NCBI RefSeq assembly: GCF_025965415.1
Contig: NZ_JAOPWY010000114.1
Coordinates: 1 to 50,255 of the forward strand
Direction of reading: 5' to 3'
DNA: 50,255 bases
Source of the DNA: Nocardioides sp.
GTDB lineage: Bacteria > Actinomycetota > Actinomycetes > Propionibacteriales > Nocardioidaceae
The position numbers were made by a program, and so were the translations under genes. The notes under the pieces are model-generated. The model did no database searches. It was given only the letters and a program-made list of their open reading frames with translations, and was not told where the DNA came from. Shown here one piece after another: positions 1 through 8,394 of the stretch (within the stretch, counting starts at the first letter, position 1; each line of letters begins with the position of its first letter).

Positions 1-1271
1 GCGTCAACGTCCCGACGACGCCCCCATCGCGACCGGCCAGCGGCACGATGAGCGCGCTGGTGAGGCCCAGCCTGCGGACCAGGGCCAGGTGCTCGGCACT
101 GGCGGCGGTCGCCTCGATGACCTCTGAAGGGATGAACGGATAGATCTCGCTCCGCCCGCTGCGCACGACGTTGGCGGCGCCGTGGGGGGCATCCATCCGG
201 GTCGGGAAAGCACCCATCAGCGAACGTGCCCACTCGGTGGTCTCCGGGTCGCGATGCTGAAGCGCGACCGTCTCCAACCGGCCGTCGTTCAGCATCTGCA
301 CCGAGCACCAGTCTGCAAACCGGGGCACGAGGAGCCGCCCGACCTCTGCCAGCGTGGTGTCCATGTCGAGGCTGCGCGACAGGCTCATCGATGCTTCCGC
401 CAGCAGGACGGTGCGCTGCGTTGCAGCATCTTGGACTTGGAGCTCGGCTGCCCGGCGCATGGCGCTAGTCAGAGCCCCAGCGAGCGAATGGAGAAAGCCG
501 TCCTCGTGCGGCGTGAAGAGATCCGGGGGAACGTGATGGCCAGGAGCCCGTACGTCGTGTCGTCGCGGTGCAACGCATGCAGGTGCAAGCTGCGGTCGGT
601 CGAGTAGTACCCGGACAGTTCGGGGAAGGACATGACGATCTCGTCCAAAGATCGGAAGTGCATGTCCGTGCGCTCCCGCGTCGCGACCGCGCCCGGCAGG
701 TCGCTGGAAAGGGGGACCTCCTGGTAGTGGTCCGCACCACCACCGACTCGTCCGTGCCAGCTGAGGGTCCGAAGCACGTCGTCGGCGTCCAGGGACAGCA
801 CCATCGCCGACTTGGCGCCCAGGGTGCCCATGGCTTGACCGAGGAAACCTTCGGCTGCGTCCTTCACGGTGCGGGCACCCGTGAGCTCGATGGCGAGTGC
901 GTCGAGCACGCGTTGCGCCAAGGCCGTCGTCCGGGCGAGGCGTTCGCTCCGGCGATGGTTCGCGTCTGCGGCGATCAGTGCTAGCGCGCAGATCAGAACG
1001 CACGTGGCGAAGCGGATGGCCCAGTCCCGTTCGCCGAGGTTGTCGTTCCACGTACCCGAGGCGACCGATGCCACCACCGCAAGCGCGACGACGTTGGCGG
1101 TGCGGCGCACGTCGGCGTTGATGGCGGTAAGCACCGCGGCGCCGGCGTACGCCCCGTTGATCTAACGCCCCAGCGCGCGAGGTCGACGGCCACCATCAAG
1201 CCGAGCAGCAGCACGCCCCCGAGCCACGACAGCCCTCTGAGCTCGCCACGTGCTGGGATCGGTACGACCAC
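1..1271 (-). pseudogene. Membrane GAF-GAF sensor protein, two frameshifts, 3' end off the window
   Basis: Three reading-frame pieces on the minus strand make one protein. The piece starting with ATG at 1271 gives a hydrophobic segment (GVLLLGLMVAVDLARWG). After a frame change near 1160 the sequence continues as INGAYAGAAVLTAIN, more membrane sequence and a first GAF domain, and ends at a stop at 469-471. A second frame change at the GGGGG run 525-529 restores DLFTPHEDGFLHSLAGALTS and then a second GAF domain (SMSLSRSLDMDTTLAEVGRLL) that runs to base 1. Proteins of this layout usually end in a SpoIIE-type PP2C phosphatase or a kinase and feed an RsbW-like partner, which is what lies divergently at 1425. 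The phosphatase part is not in the window. The gene is either a pseudogene or carries sequencing indels. Domain calls are confident; the cause of the frameshifts is open. Confidence 0.7.
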
Positions 1272-1329
1272 ATGTCCTCGGATCTCTGGGGCGCCTGGAC
1301 GAACACGGTCGCCAGCGCCGTGAGGCTAT

Positions 1330-1340
1330 TTGACCGTCAA
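1330..1340. promoter_or_regulatory. Palindrome TTGACCGTCAA between divergent genes
   Basis: An 11-bp perfect palindrome lies in the short region between the leftward GAF sensor (start 1271) and the rightward ATP-binding protein (start 1425). Its position fits a shared operator or a -35 region, but I see no matching -10 at correct spacing and no second copy. Confidence 0.25.
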
Positions 1341-1424
1341 CAGAAGAATAATCCCGCGAGGGGTCGCTCGTTCGGGGTTCGCTAGACCGGGCTGCAGGAG
1401 GCGCCCAGAGACACGGAGTCACGG

Positions 1425-2504
1425 GTGAGCCGCGCCGTAGCGCGGCCGATGGCGCGTTCGACGCTGCGGCTCGGATCTCGTCTCAATCTTGACGACGTAG
1501 TGCGCCTGTCAGGGCTAGCCTTCCTGTCCATGGGGAGTGCACCGGGCAAGTTGCACGTGCGCCTGGCCGCGGACGCGGCCAGTGTCTCGGGTGCGCGCCG
1601 CTTTGTCGTCGATGGCCTCAGCGCGTGGGGGGACACGCGGTTCGTGGACGCGGCGGAGCTCGTGGCAAGCGAGCTCACGACCAACGCGGCCCTCCATGCG
1701 CGGGCCGACTTCATTTATGTGACCCTGGAACGCAGGACGACGTGCGTGCGAGTGTCCGTGGAGGACGACGGTCCGCTCGGCGCCGACGTGGTGCAGGCGC
1801 GGACGCAGGCCGGCGGAGATGCGTCCGGGTGGACCGAGCTGGACGCGACCGGTCGCGGCATGGCCATCGTGGGGATGGTGGCCGGGTGTTGGGGCGTGGA
1901 CGAGACCGCTCGCGGGAAGCAGGTGTGGGCGGAGCTGGTCGATCCGGACGACGCCCTCCATTCCTTCGGAGAGCCCCTGCGCACCCGCCCCACCACGGGC
2001 TCCCTAGCGTCAGATCAACTGCCGCCGGGGTGGGTCATGGTCCGGCTCGCTCAATGCCCCGTTGCGCTCAGCCTGCAGCAAGACCGTCACCTCGACGAGT
2101 TGGTACGAGAGCTCCAGCTGCTGTCGGTGGACGAAGGCAGTGGCCAGTCAGTTGCGCTCGCAGACGAGATACGCGGGCTGCTGGTCTCGCCGACGCATGC
2201 ACGTCTGACCGGGCGCCGGGCCGCAGAGCGTGCTCGCGAGCAGGGCAAGGAGGTGGTGGACGTGGACATGGCCATGCCTCGGGAGTTCAGTGAGTTGATC
2301 GTGCAGTTGCAAGAGGCTGTTACTCGTGCCGACCAGCTCTGCAAGGACGGTCAACTCCTCACACTCGCCTCACCTCCTGACGTGCAGGAGCTACGTGCCT
2401 GGATGACCCACGAGATCGTCGCGCAAGCCACATGCGGAGCGCCCCCAATTCCGTGGGCTGAATGGCAGGGCAAGGCGACCAGCGCCTCGATCGGCAGACC
2501 CTGA
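1425..2504 (+). CDS. RsbW-like ATP-binding protein (HATPase_c_2) with C-terminal helical region
   Basis: Anti-sigma-factor-type ATPase of the GHKL fold. The N-box is AELVASELTTNAALHA (about residues 84-99) and the G-box is TGRGMAIV (about 141-148). RsbW-like proteins bind a sigma or anti-anti-sigma factor in the cytoplasm and are reset by PP2C phosphatases, which fits the divergent GAF sensor at 1-1271. The C-terminal half (about 190-345) is acidic and alpha-helical, with no known catalytic motif; similar tails are common in actinobacterial ATP-binding partners of GAF/SpoIIE sensors. The GTG at 1425 has a GGAG about 10 bases upstream. An ATG at 1530 starts just before the conserved fold and is a reasonable alternative. 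Confidence 0.75.
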   Translation: MSRAVARPMARSTLRLGSRLNLDDVVRLSGLAFLSMGSAPGKLHVRLAADAASVSGARRFVVDGLSAWGDTRFVDAAELVASELTTNAALHARADFIYVTLERRTTCVRVSVEDDGPLGADVVQARTQAGGDASGWTELDATGRGMAIVGMVAGCWGVDETARGKQVWAELVDPDDALHSFGEPLRTRPTTGSLASDQLPPGWVMVRLAQCPVALSLQQDRHLDELVRELQLLSVDEGSGQSVALADEIRGLLVSPTHARLTGRRAAERAREQGKEVVDVDMAMPREFSELIVQLQEAVTRADQLCKDGQLLTLASPPDVQELRAWMTHEIVAQATCGAPPIPWAEWQGKATSASIGRP

Positions 2505-2680
2505 CATTGCCGGGCTTCCCTCGGGGCATCCACCTGCCCTGGCCCGAAGGCGGCCGCGTGGCAGCTCAGGCGGCGAACTGGGTCACCTAACGGCCGGCGA
2601 GGCGCGGCTGTGTCGCGATGTGTGGGTTTCTCCGCACGTTAGTGTCCTCGCCAGTGGGCAGGCCTGATCTGGCCGATCGT

Positions 2681-2687
2681 GAGGAGG
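2681..2687 (+). promoter_or_regulatory. Ribosome binding site GAGGAGG that sets the SDR start
   Basis: A near-perfect Shine-Dalgarno stands six bases before GTG 2694. It overlaps the earlier GTG at 2679, which would have no site of its own, so the shorter start is preferred. Confidence 0.7.
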
Positions 2688-2693
2688 CACTTG

Positions 2694-3464
2694 GTGGAGC
2701 TTGGTCTGGCAGGCAAGGTCGCGGTCGTCACGGGTGCAAGTCGGGGCATCGGCCGCGCGGTCGTCGATGAGCTCCTGGCCGAAGGAGTCCTCGTCGTCGC
2801 GGGAGCGCGCGACGTGACGTCGCTGCTGGGGGTTACGGACGTCAGCGCAGTGTCGGTGGATCTCGCCACTCCGGAGGGACCGGGACTTCTCCTCGACGCT
2901 GCCGTCTCCGCCCATGGCGGTGTCGACTTCGTCGTCAACAATCTCGGCGACCTTCGCCTTCACTTCGGCGGCTTCACATCGATTACCGACGAGGACTGGC
3001 TCTGGTCGTTCGAGGTGAACTTCATGAGTACCGTGCGGACGATCAGGGCAGCGATCCCGCATTTGATCGAGCGTCATGGAGTCATCGTCAATATCGCCTC
3101 GCTCAATGGGCGGATCCCTGCGCCCGAGGCTCCCGAGTATTCCGCGATGAAGGCCGCGCAGCTCAACCTGACGCGGTCGCTGGCGCTGGAGCTCACGCCG
3201 CTGGGTGTGCGTGTTAATGCGGTCTCGCCGGGTCCGGTCCTGACCGACATGCAGGTCGGACCGGGTCGCATCGCCGAGCAGGTCGTAGCCGAGACAGGGG
3301 GTTCGGTGGATCAGTACGTGACCGGTGTGAAGCAGGTCTCGCCGCTCGGTCGATTCGCCAGTCCTGAAGAGATCGCCTCAGCGGTCGTGCTGTTGTTGTC
3401 CGAACGTCTCGGCTATGTCACCGGCGCCGAGATCGCTGTGGACGGAGCCCTGCAATCCGGGTAG
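2694..3464 (+). CDS. Short-chain dehydrogenase/reductase (SDR family)
   Basis: Classical NAD(P)-dependent SDR oxidoreductase of about 256 residues, the usual family length. The Rossmann glycine motif TGASRGIG sits near residue 13. The structural NNAG motif appears as NNLG, the catalytic Ser lies in the segment IVNIASLNGR, and the active-site Tyr-Lys pair is in YSAMK. The C-terminal stretch SPGPVLTD and the end VDGA are also typical. Substrate cannot be told from sequence; the FabG-like core suggests a keto or hydroxy group. It stands alone, with about 170 bases before it and a long empty region after it. A short hairpin (GCAGG-ATC-CCTGC) just past the stop is a weak terminator candidate. Confidence 0.88.
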   Translation: MELGLAGKVAVVTGASRGIGRAVVDELLAEGVLVVAGARDVTSLLGVTDVSAVSVDLATPEGPGLLLDAAVSAHGGVDFVVNNLGDLRLHFGGFTSITDEDWLWSFEVNFMSTVRTIRAAIPHLIERHGVIVNIASLNGRIPAPEAPEYSAMKAAQLNLTRSLALELTPLGVRVNAVSPGPVLTDMQVGPGRIAEQVVAETGGSVDQYVTGVKQVSPLGRFASPEEIASAVVLLLSERLGYVTGAEIAVDGALQSG

Positions 3465-4305
3465 CGCAGGATCCCTGCTCGCCGACATGAAGCGCTCCTG
3501 ACACCTGAATGCTGCGTCGAAGGCCCTCCACGAGCCGACACACCCCGCGGCGGATGAACGCCGGCCCATTGGCCCTTGGGTAACCGAATGGCATGGGTCA
3601 CCCGGTCAATCGGCGCGTTCGTGTGGCGGCGAAAAGCTGCAGCACTCCGCACCGCCAGCACGCTGTTCGTCGACCGTGTCAGACCCGCTGCACCTACTGC
3701 TGCAACCCGTGTGAGTAGGTACCCTTTGCCAGGCGTTGCGGCGTGCTTGATGCGGGCCTGAGTTCTCGTATCCCGCTCGAAGCCTTGGTCTCACTGGGTG
3801 CCCGCCGGCGCTCGACTGCGTGAGCGAGGATCTTCGGGCACCCAGTTGAGCAGGACTAGGCTTACTCCGGGCGTCGGGTTGGCGCAACCATGGTTGAACG
3901 ATCGACTTCTCGCCCACCGTCCACCGCCGACGTGGGCGGGTGGCCGCGCACCTCGGTCGGCCGCGCCACCACGGGATTGGTCAGGTGCGTCCTTCCTCCT
4001 GTCGGCTAAGTGCCGTACCTTGTGGCTGCTGCGGTCGCGCCATCGGGGTGACGTCGAGCTCTGCTTCGTCCGTGTGGCGAAGCACTGCAGCGTTCCGTCA
4101 TTCCCCTGCCCAGCGCTCCACGTTAGATCGTCCAGCCGACTGTCGACGCCGCCGACCGGTACGTCACCATCACGCTGCAGGCGCCGCTCGGCGTCCCGTC
4201 ATGATCCCGCGCTGGTCGACTACCCCCGGATGGTGGGTGCCAGCAGCACGGCGGCGGTCACTGTGCTCGAGTGGGATCAGCGGCCGACGCCTCGGAACTG
4301 GTCGC
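3465..4305. other. Gene-poor region of about 840 bases
   Basis: No frame here shows a recognisable domain, and the longer open frames on both strands read as Arg/Ser/Pro/Gly-rich low-complexity protein, typical of chance frames in high-GC DNA. I see no tRNA, clear repeat or insertion-sequence trace. Confidence 0.5.
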
Positions 4306-5130
4306 TCAGACGCGGGTGCCGACGGCGATGAGGTACTCCTTCTCGAAACGTGCCGCGTCTGGGGTACCGCGATTCCAGGTGTCGCAGAACGCGTCGAGAG
4401 CTGCGTCGAACTCCGTCTCCCGGCCTTCGCGTGCGGCATTGGCACGCACCGCGATGGTTGGGCCGTAGTAGGACTTGAAGTGCTCGCCGTAGTCGCGGGC
4501 CCTGGAGAAGGCCGTGATCTCGAGGGTCTGCTTTTCGAGGGTGTGGAGCTCGACCCTCCCGCCGAACAAGCCGCGCAGGTGCTCCTCGCTTCCCCACAGG
4601 GGTGGCGGGGACGCCCCGGGAGGCGGCGGCGGCGCGAAGGGCTTCATCGTGGCGAAGAGCGCTCCGAGCATCCCTTCCGGAGTCCAACTCAGGATACCGA
4701 TGGTTCCTCCGGGTCGGCATACCCGCACGAGCTCGTCGGCCGCAGCCTGGTGGTGCGGCGCGAACATCACGCCGATCGACGACATCACCACGTCATACGA
4801 CGCATCGTCGAACGGCAAGGCCTCCGCGTCGGCAGGAACCCACGTGATGTCGAGTCCCTCCGCGTCTGGTCGAGCCCGGCCGGCGTCGAGCAGTTCCGGT
4901 GTCAGGTCGCTTGCCGTGACCCTCGCACCTCGCTGGGCCGCCGGGATCGAGGCGTTCCCGGTGCCGGCGGCGACGTCGAGGACGTGGGTGCCGGCCTCGA
5001 TGGGACACGCCTCGACCAAGCGCGGCCCGAGCGGGAGCAGGAACGTGTCCACCATCTGCGGGTAGTCGCCGGATGCCCACATGCTCCGGTGCCGAGCCTT
5101 GAGTTCGCTGTCGGCTGTCTGGGTCGTCAT
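4306..5130 (-). CDS. Class I SAM-dependent methyltransferase
   Basis: Cytoplasmic Methyltransf_11/25-type enzyme of 274 residues. Motif I is HVLDVAAGTGNASIPAA (about residues 48-64), followed by ASDLTPELL (motif post-I), PADAEALPFDDASYDVVMS (motif II, acidic loop) and ELVRVCRPGGTIGIL (motif III). This is the UbiE/Coq5-like arrangement, which methylates small molecules. A proline-rich loop (PFAPPPPPGASPPP) after the Rossmann core is a substrate-side insertion. The ATG at 5130 follows the ribosome site GAAAGGAAG. The gene is divergent from the LuxR-type regulator at 5223 with only 92 bases between, so the regulator may control it. Substrate unknown. Confidence 0.85.
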   Translation of the reverse strand: MTTQTADSELKARHRSMWASGDYPQMVDTFLLPLGPRLVEACPIEAGTHVLDVAAGTGNASIPAAQRGARVTASDLTPELLDAGRARPDAEGLDITWVPADAEALPFDDASYDVVMSSIGVMFAPHHQAAADELVRVCRPGGTIGILSWTPEGMLGALFATMKPFAPPPPPGASPPPLWGSEEHLRGLFGGRVELHTLEKQTLEITAFSRARDYGEHFKSYYGPTIAVRANAAREGRETEFDAALDAFCDTWNRGTPDAARFEKEYLIAVGTRV

Positions 5131-5210
5131 GGTCTTCCTTTCGATAAAGGGGTCTCCACCATCTCGTCGTCAGCTGTCGAGTACATCGGGCGAAATCCCC
5201 ATCCCGTCCC

Positions 5211-5216
5211 TACAAT
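5211..5216 (+). promoter_or_regulatory. Likely -10 box TACAAT, possibly for a leaderless transcript
   Basis: TACAAT lies seven bases before the ATG at 5223, and no Shine-Dalgarno is present. Normal -10 spacing would start the RNA at or beside the ATG, so the regulator mRNA may be leaderless, which is common in Actinobacteria. I see no convincing -35 hexamer. Confidence 0.4.
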
Positions 5217-5222
5217 CAGATA

Positions 5223-6848
5223 ATGGAGGCGCCCGCCGACGATCTCGAGGCCGGCCGGCGCGCGCTGGAACGGGCCAGCTGGGCGGTTGCACGAACGTCC
5301 TTCGAGGCGGTGCTTGCCGCTGATGACTCGGCGCAGGCGCGCGAGGGTCTCGGGTTGGCTTTGTGGTTTCTGGGCGACGTCGCCGGCGCGATCGACTCGC
5401 GGTCGCGTGCGTTTGAGCTGTACGCAGCACAGGGCCGGTGCGACGAGGCTGCGCGCACAGCCGTGTGGGTGTCCCACCAGCACGTCATCGGTGGCCGCGT
5501 CTCCGCTGCCCGGGGGTGGCTGGGTCGCGCGGAGAGGGTGCTCGACGCTGTGGCGGAGTGCGAGGGTCACGGCTGGGTCGCGGTGGAGAGGGCACGGCAC
5601 GCCACGGCGCTGGAGGACCGGATCACCCATGCTCTCCGCGCGGTCGACATCGCCCGCAGGCTCCACGCCGGCGACCTCGAGATCTTCGCTTTGAGCGTGG
5701 TGGGGCGCGCGCGGGTCGAGGGGGGAAACGTCGAGGATGGCCTTCTGCTGCTGGAGGAGGCGATGGCCGGTGCAGCTGGCGGACAGGTGCGCAACGTCCA
5801 CACCCTGGCTGAGGCCTACTGCAACCTGATCATGGCAAGCACCAGCGCCGGTGACTGGGTGCGAGCCAACGAGTGGTGTCAGCACGTCGACGCCTTCGCC
5901 CGCAAGAACGCGGCCGCTCCCTTGTTCGGCACGTGCCGAGGGGTACATGCGGACGTGCTCTTCGCCACGGGGCACTGGGTCGAGGCGGAGCGAGCCCTTG
6001 ACACGTCTCTGGTCACCCTCACGGGGCACGTGCCGGAGCTCGCCGAGCCGTCGGTGGCCTCGCTCGCCGAACTTCGCATCCGTCAAGGCCGTCTGCACGA
6101 GGCGGAGGCATTGCTGGCTGGGCGTGAGGAAGCTCCTCCGGCACTACGGGTGCTGGCCATGCTCCGGTTGGCCCAGGGCCGACGGGAGGTGGCCGTCGTC
6201 CTTCTAGAACGAGCGTTGCGCCACGGCACGGCTGGCGTCGTCGGGACAGCGCGCGTCCTGTCCACTTTGGTCGAAGCCCGCCTGGAGCTCGCAGACCTCT
6301 ACGGGGCCCGCGCTGCAAGCCACCACCTGGCTGAACTGTCGCGCACCTCAAACATCAGCGTCGTGACCGCGCAGACTGAGCTGGCCCACGCGCGTGTCGC
6401 CCACGCGGAGGGGAGCCTGGAAGAAGCAGCCGAGCGGGCACACCTGGCACTGAGCGGCTTCCTGCGCCTGGCCATGCCCCTCGACGCGGCGGAGGCTCGA
6501 CTCCAGCTGGCACGGGCTCTTCTCAATGGAGCCCCTGCCGTCGCCGAGGACGAGGCGCAAACCGCCCTCGCCGTCTTCGAACGGCTCGGTGCCGCCAGGC
6601 CTGCAGAAGCCGCCCTAGCCTTCCTCAGCACGTCGGGTACGGCTGAGAGCCGGCACCGGGAACTGGCACCGCTCACGCCACGCGAGCAGGAGGTGCTCGA
6701 ACTCGTCGCGCAAGGCATGTCGAACGCCCGCATCGCCTCGTCGCTGATCATCTCCGAGAAGACAGCCGGCCACCACGTCAGCCACATCCTCACGAAGTTG
6801 GGCGTGCACAACCGCACCGAGGCCGCAGCTCGACTCAGACGGCGGTAG
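5223..6848 (+). CDS. LuxR-family transcriptional regulator with TPR-like helical repeats
   Basis: A 541-residue DNA-binding regulator. The last 65 residues form a GerE/LuxR helix-turn-helix: LTPREQEVLELVAQGMSNA, then IASSLIISEKTAGHHVSHI and LTKLGVHNRTEAAA. The rest is Ala/Leu/Glu-rich tandem helices (for example ARTSFEAVLAADDSAQAREG and AARGWLGRAERVLDAVAEC) that look like tetratricopeptide-type repeats. There is no Walker A motif, so this is not a full LAL/MalT-type ATPase regulator but resembles its sensor half. It likely controls itself and the divergent methyltransferase. Effector unknown. Confidence 0.82.
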   Translation: MEAPADDLEAGRRALERASWAVARTSFEAVLAADDSAQAREGLGLALWFLGDVAGAIDSRSRAFELYAAQGRCDEAARTAVWVSHQHVIGGRVSAARGWLGRAERVLDAVAECEGHGWVAVERARHATALEDRITHALRAVDIARRLHAGDLEIFALSVVGRARVEGGNVEDGLLLLEEAMAGAAGGQVRNVHTLAEAYCNLIMASTSAGDWVRANEWCQHVDAFARKNAAAPLFGTCRGVHADVLFATGHWVEAERALDTSLVTLTGHVPELAEPSVASLAELRIRQGRLHEAEALLAGREEAPPALRVLAMLRLAQGRREVAVVLLERALRHGTAGVVGTARVLSTLVEARLELADLYGARAASHHLAELSRTSNISVVTAQTELAHARVAHAEGSLEEAAERAHLALSGFLRLAMPLDAAEARLQLARALLNGAPAVAEDEAQTALAVFERLGAARPAEAALAFLSTSGTAESRHRELAPLTPREQEVLELVAQGMSNARIASSLIISEKTAGHHVSHILTKLGVHNRTEAAARLRRR

Positions 6849-6983
6849 ACGGGGACGAACTGCTGTCAGGCCATGAGGTCGACACAGGCCGGCGGAGTCT
6901 TGACGGCCCCTCCCCCGATGCGCTGGGGCGCGCTTGCGGTCTTCGGGAGCGGGGAGAAGCCGCGATCCCATCGCGCTAACGAA

Positions 6984-7232
6984 CTACGCCTGCACAGGCA
7001 CCTGATAGATGTCGTCCGCCGGGTGTCCTGCTCGTTCGTGAATCTTGCGGACTGCTTCAGCGCTCGGCGCTTCAGAGAGGCAAAAAACCATCCCACTCTC
7101 GGGGTCGGCCCAAGCGTGCTTGAAGTTCACGCCTTCCTCATCCTGAATGGCCAAGTCAGCGTTGTGCGCCTCGGCAAGCGCCTCTGGCGTGACGCCTTGC
7201 ATCGTTGTGTGTACGTCCATGAACTCAGGCAC
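6984..7232 (-). CDS. DUF4242 protein, SCO4226-like nickel-binding type
   Basis: An 82-residue protein beginning VPEFMDVHTTM and ending PADDIYQVPVQA, with the conserved core FKHAWADPESGMVFCLSEAP and AVRKIHERAGH. This matches the DUF4242 family, whose Streptomyces coelicolor member SCO4226 is a ferredoxin-like fold that binds nickel. Metal binding here is inferred from the family. The GTG at 7232 is chosen because AGAAAGGGG lies 7-8 bases before it and the protein then has the family length; the open frame extends upstream but that part reads as low-complexity sequence. The gene converges on the LuxR regulator. Confidence 0.75.
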   Translation of the reverse strand: MPEFMDVHTTMQGVTPEALAEAHNADLAIQDEEGVNFKHAWADPESGMVFCLSEAPSAEAVRKIHERAGHPADDIYQVPVQA

Positions 7233-7507
7233 GGGGTAGCCCCTTTCTGCCCCTGACTCTCCACCTGGGCGACGCACGTGGCAATAGCCGGTCTGCACCG
7301 GCTCATCGATACAGGGCGGGCAGGTAGCCGCCGCTGCCGCGGTGCTCGCTATGTTCGAGCGCCACTCCGCCGCGATCAGGACCGGTCGCCAGGTGATTCG
7401 CGCACCCATTCTGCGATCACGGACGAGGCCTCTTTCAACGACGCAAGTGCGGCCCTGCTGCGGTACGGAACGGGCCGTGACACCAACTCCTCGGGGCAGC
7501 AGGCATG

Positions 7508-8059
7508 TTAGAAGTTCGCCCGAGCCCCTGTGAGCAACTTATGTGACGGTGACCCCTTCGGCGCCAGGTGGGATAGCGCTCCTCGGTCGCATTGGTTCCA
7601 CAGCCAGTACGAGAACGACCCACCGGCGAGTTCAGACCGTCTCCACTGCGCGACCAGCGATCCGAAGTTCGCCTGTCCAGCATGCGCCATGGATGCAGCA
7701 CGCTCAAGATCATCGAGCCCCATGACCGCCGGCTGAAGTACGCGCGGGTCCCGGGCGAGGCGGCGCCAGCGTTCCGCCTCAATGACTCCAACAGCACCCT
7801 GCTCCACCACACCCGAGATCGACGAGCCAGCGCCGTTGACTATCAGCGGGAGGATCTGGCTCGGCCGCGCGGACCATGAAGCCTGCGCCTCCGAGAGCAT
7901 CCGATCCAACGTCTCGTCAATCTGATGCAGTTTGTTCACCATGCTGATCTGCAGTTCCCGAACGAGATCGTCGACCCCTCCCGTCGCCTGAGCCGCCAGC
8001 GACAGTCGAACGGGGATCATGACCCCAGTTGCCCTTATTCTGGCGTCAGGTGTCGCCAT
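7508..8059 (-). CDS. Hypothetical protein
   Basis: I do not recognise this 183-residue protein. It has a helical amphipathic first half (DDLVRELQISMVNKLHQI, then DETLDRMLSEAQASW) and a second half with conserved-looking aromatic residues (FSYWLWNQCDRGALSHL). There is no signal peptide, membrane span or catalytic motif. Codon use is less GC-biased at third positions than in its neighbours, which could mean recent acquisition. The start is uncertain: the ATG at 8059 has a poorly placed AGG, and ATG at 8020 (residue 14) is an alternative. It is transcribed in the same direction as the DUF4242 gene, about 275 bases upstream of it. Confidence 0.5.
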   Translation of the reverse strand: MATPDARIRATGVMIPVRLSLAAQATGGVDDLVRELQISMVNKLHQIDETLDRMLSEAQASWSARPSQILPLIVNGAGSSISGVVEQGAVGVIEAERWRRLARDPRVLQPAVMGLDDLERAASMAHAGQANFGSLVAQWRRSELAGGSFSYWLWNQCDRGALSHLAPKGSPSHKLLTGARANF

Positions 8060-8394
8060 CCTGCGGTCTGTTGCTCGGCGACAACACGCGCTGTCGACGG
8101 TGCCGTCGCCGCGTCCGGCGGCTTAGTCGGATCCGTAGGCGGCACTGGGTCGGACGCTCGACGAGCACGCGGACACTCACGCTCCTCAACCGCCGCCCTT
8201 CAGGTGGCCACGAGCTCGAGCACCTACTCACGCGACAACGACGGCCGCCGACGCCGCGGCGTGAGGTGCCGCGACTGATCATCTTCGGCAACAGCGCGAG
8301 AGCCTGGCCAACTGCGACACATCACGGCGACTTCCGATGTCACCGGCGCCTACAGCGCCATTAGCGCCGTGTGGCGCTGGCTGCTCGTTGGCGT
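8060..8394. other. Intergenic region with no gene seen
   Basis: About 335 bases between an unknown leftward gene and a histidine kinase. Only the hairpin at 8353-8379 stands out; open frames here are Arg-rich and unconvincing. Confidence 0.5.
8353..8379 (-). terminator. Hairpin after the histidine kinase gene
   Basis: CAGCGCCA (8353-8360) pairs perfectly with TGGCGCTG (8372-8379) around an 11-base loop, 15 bases past the kinase stop codon. There is no U-tract, as is usual for actinobacterial terminators. Confidence 0.5.

Noticed and set aside
3940..5223. Long rightward open frame of more than 400 codons
   Set aside because: It covers the methyltransferase gene on the other strand; the protein is Arg/Gly/Val-rich without motifs, while the minus strand has full SAM-binding motifs.
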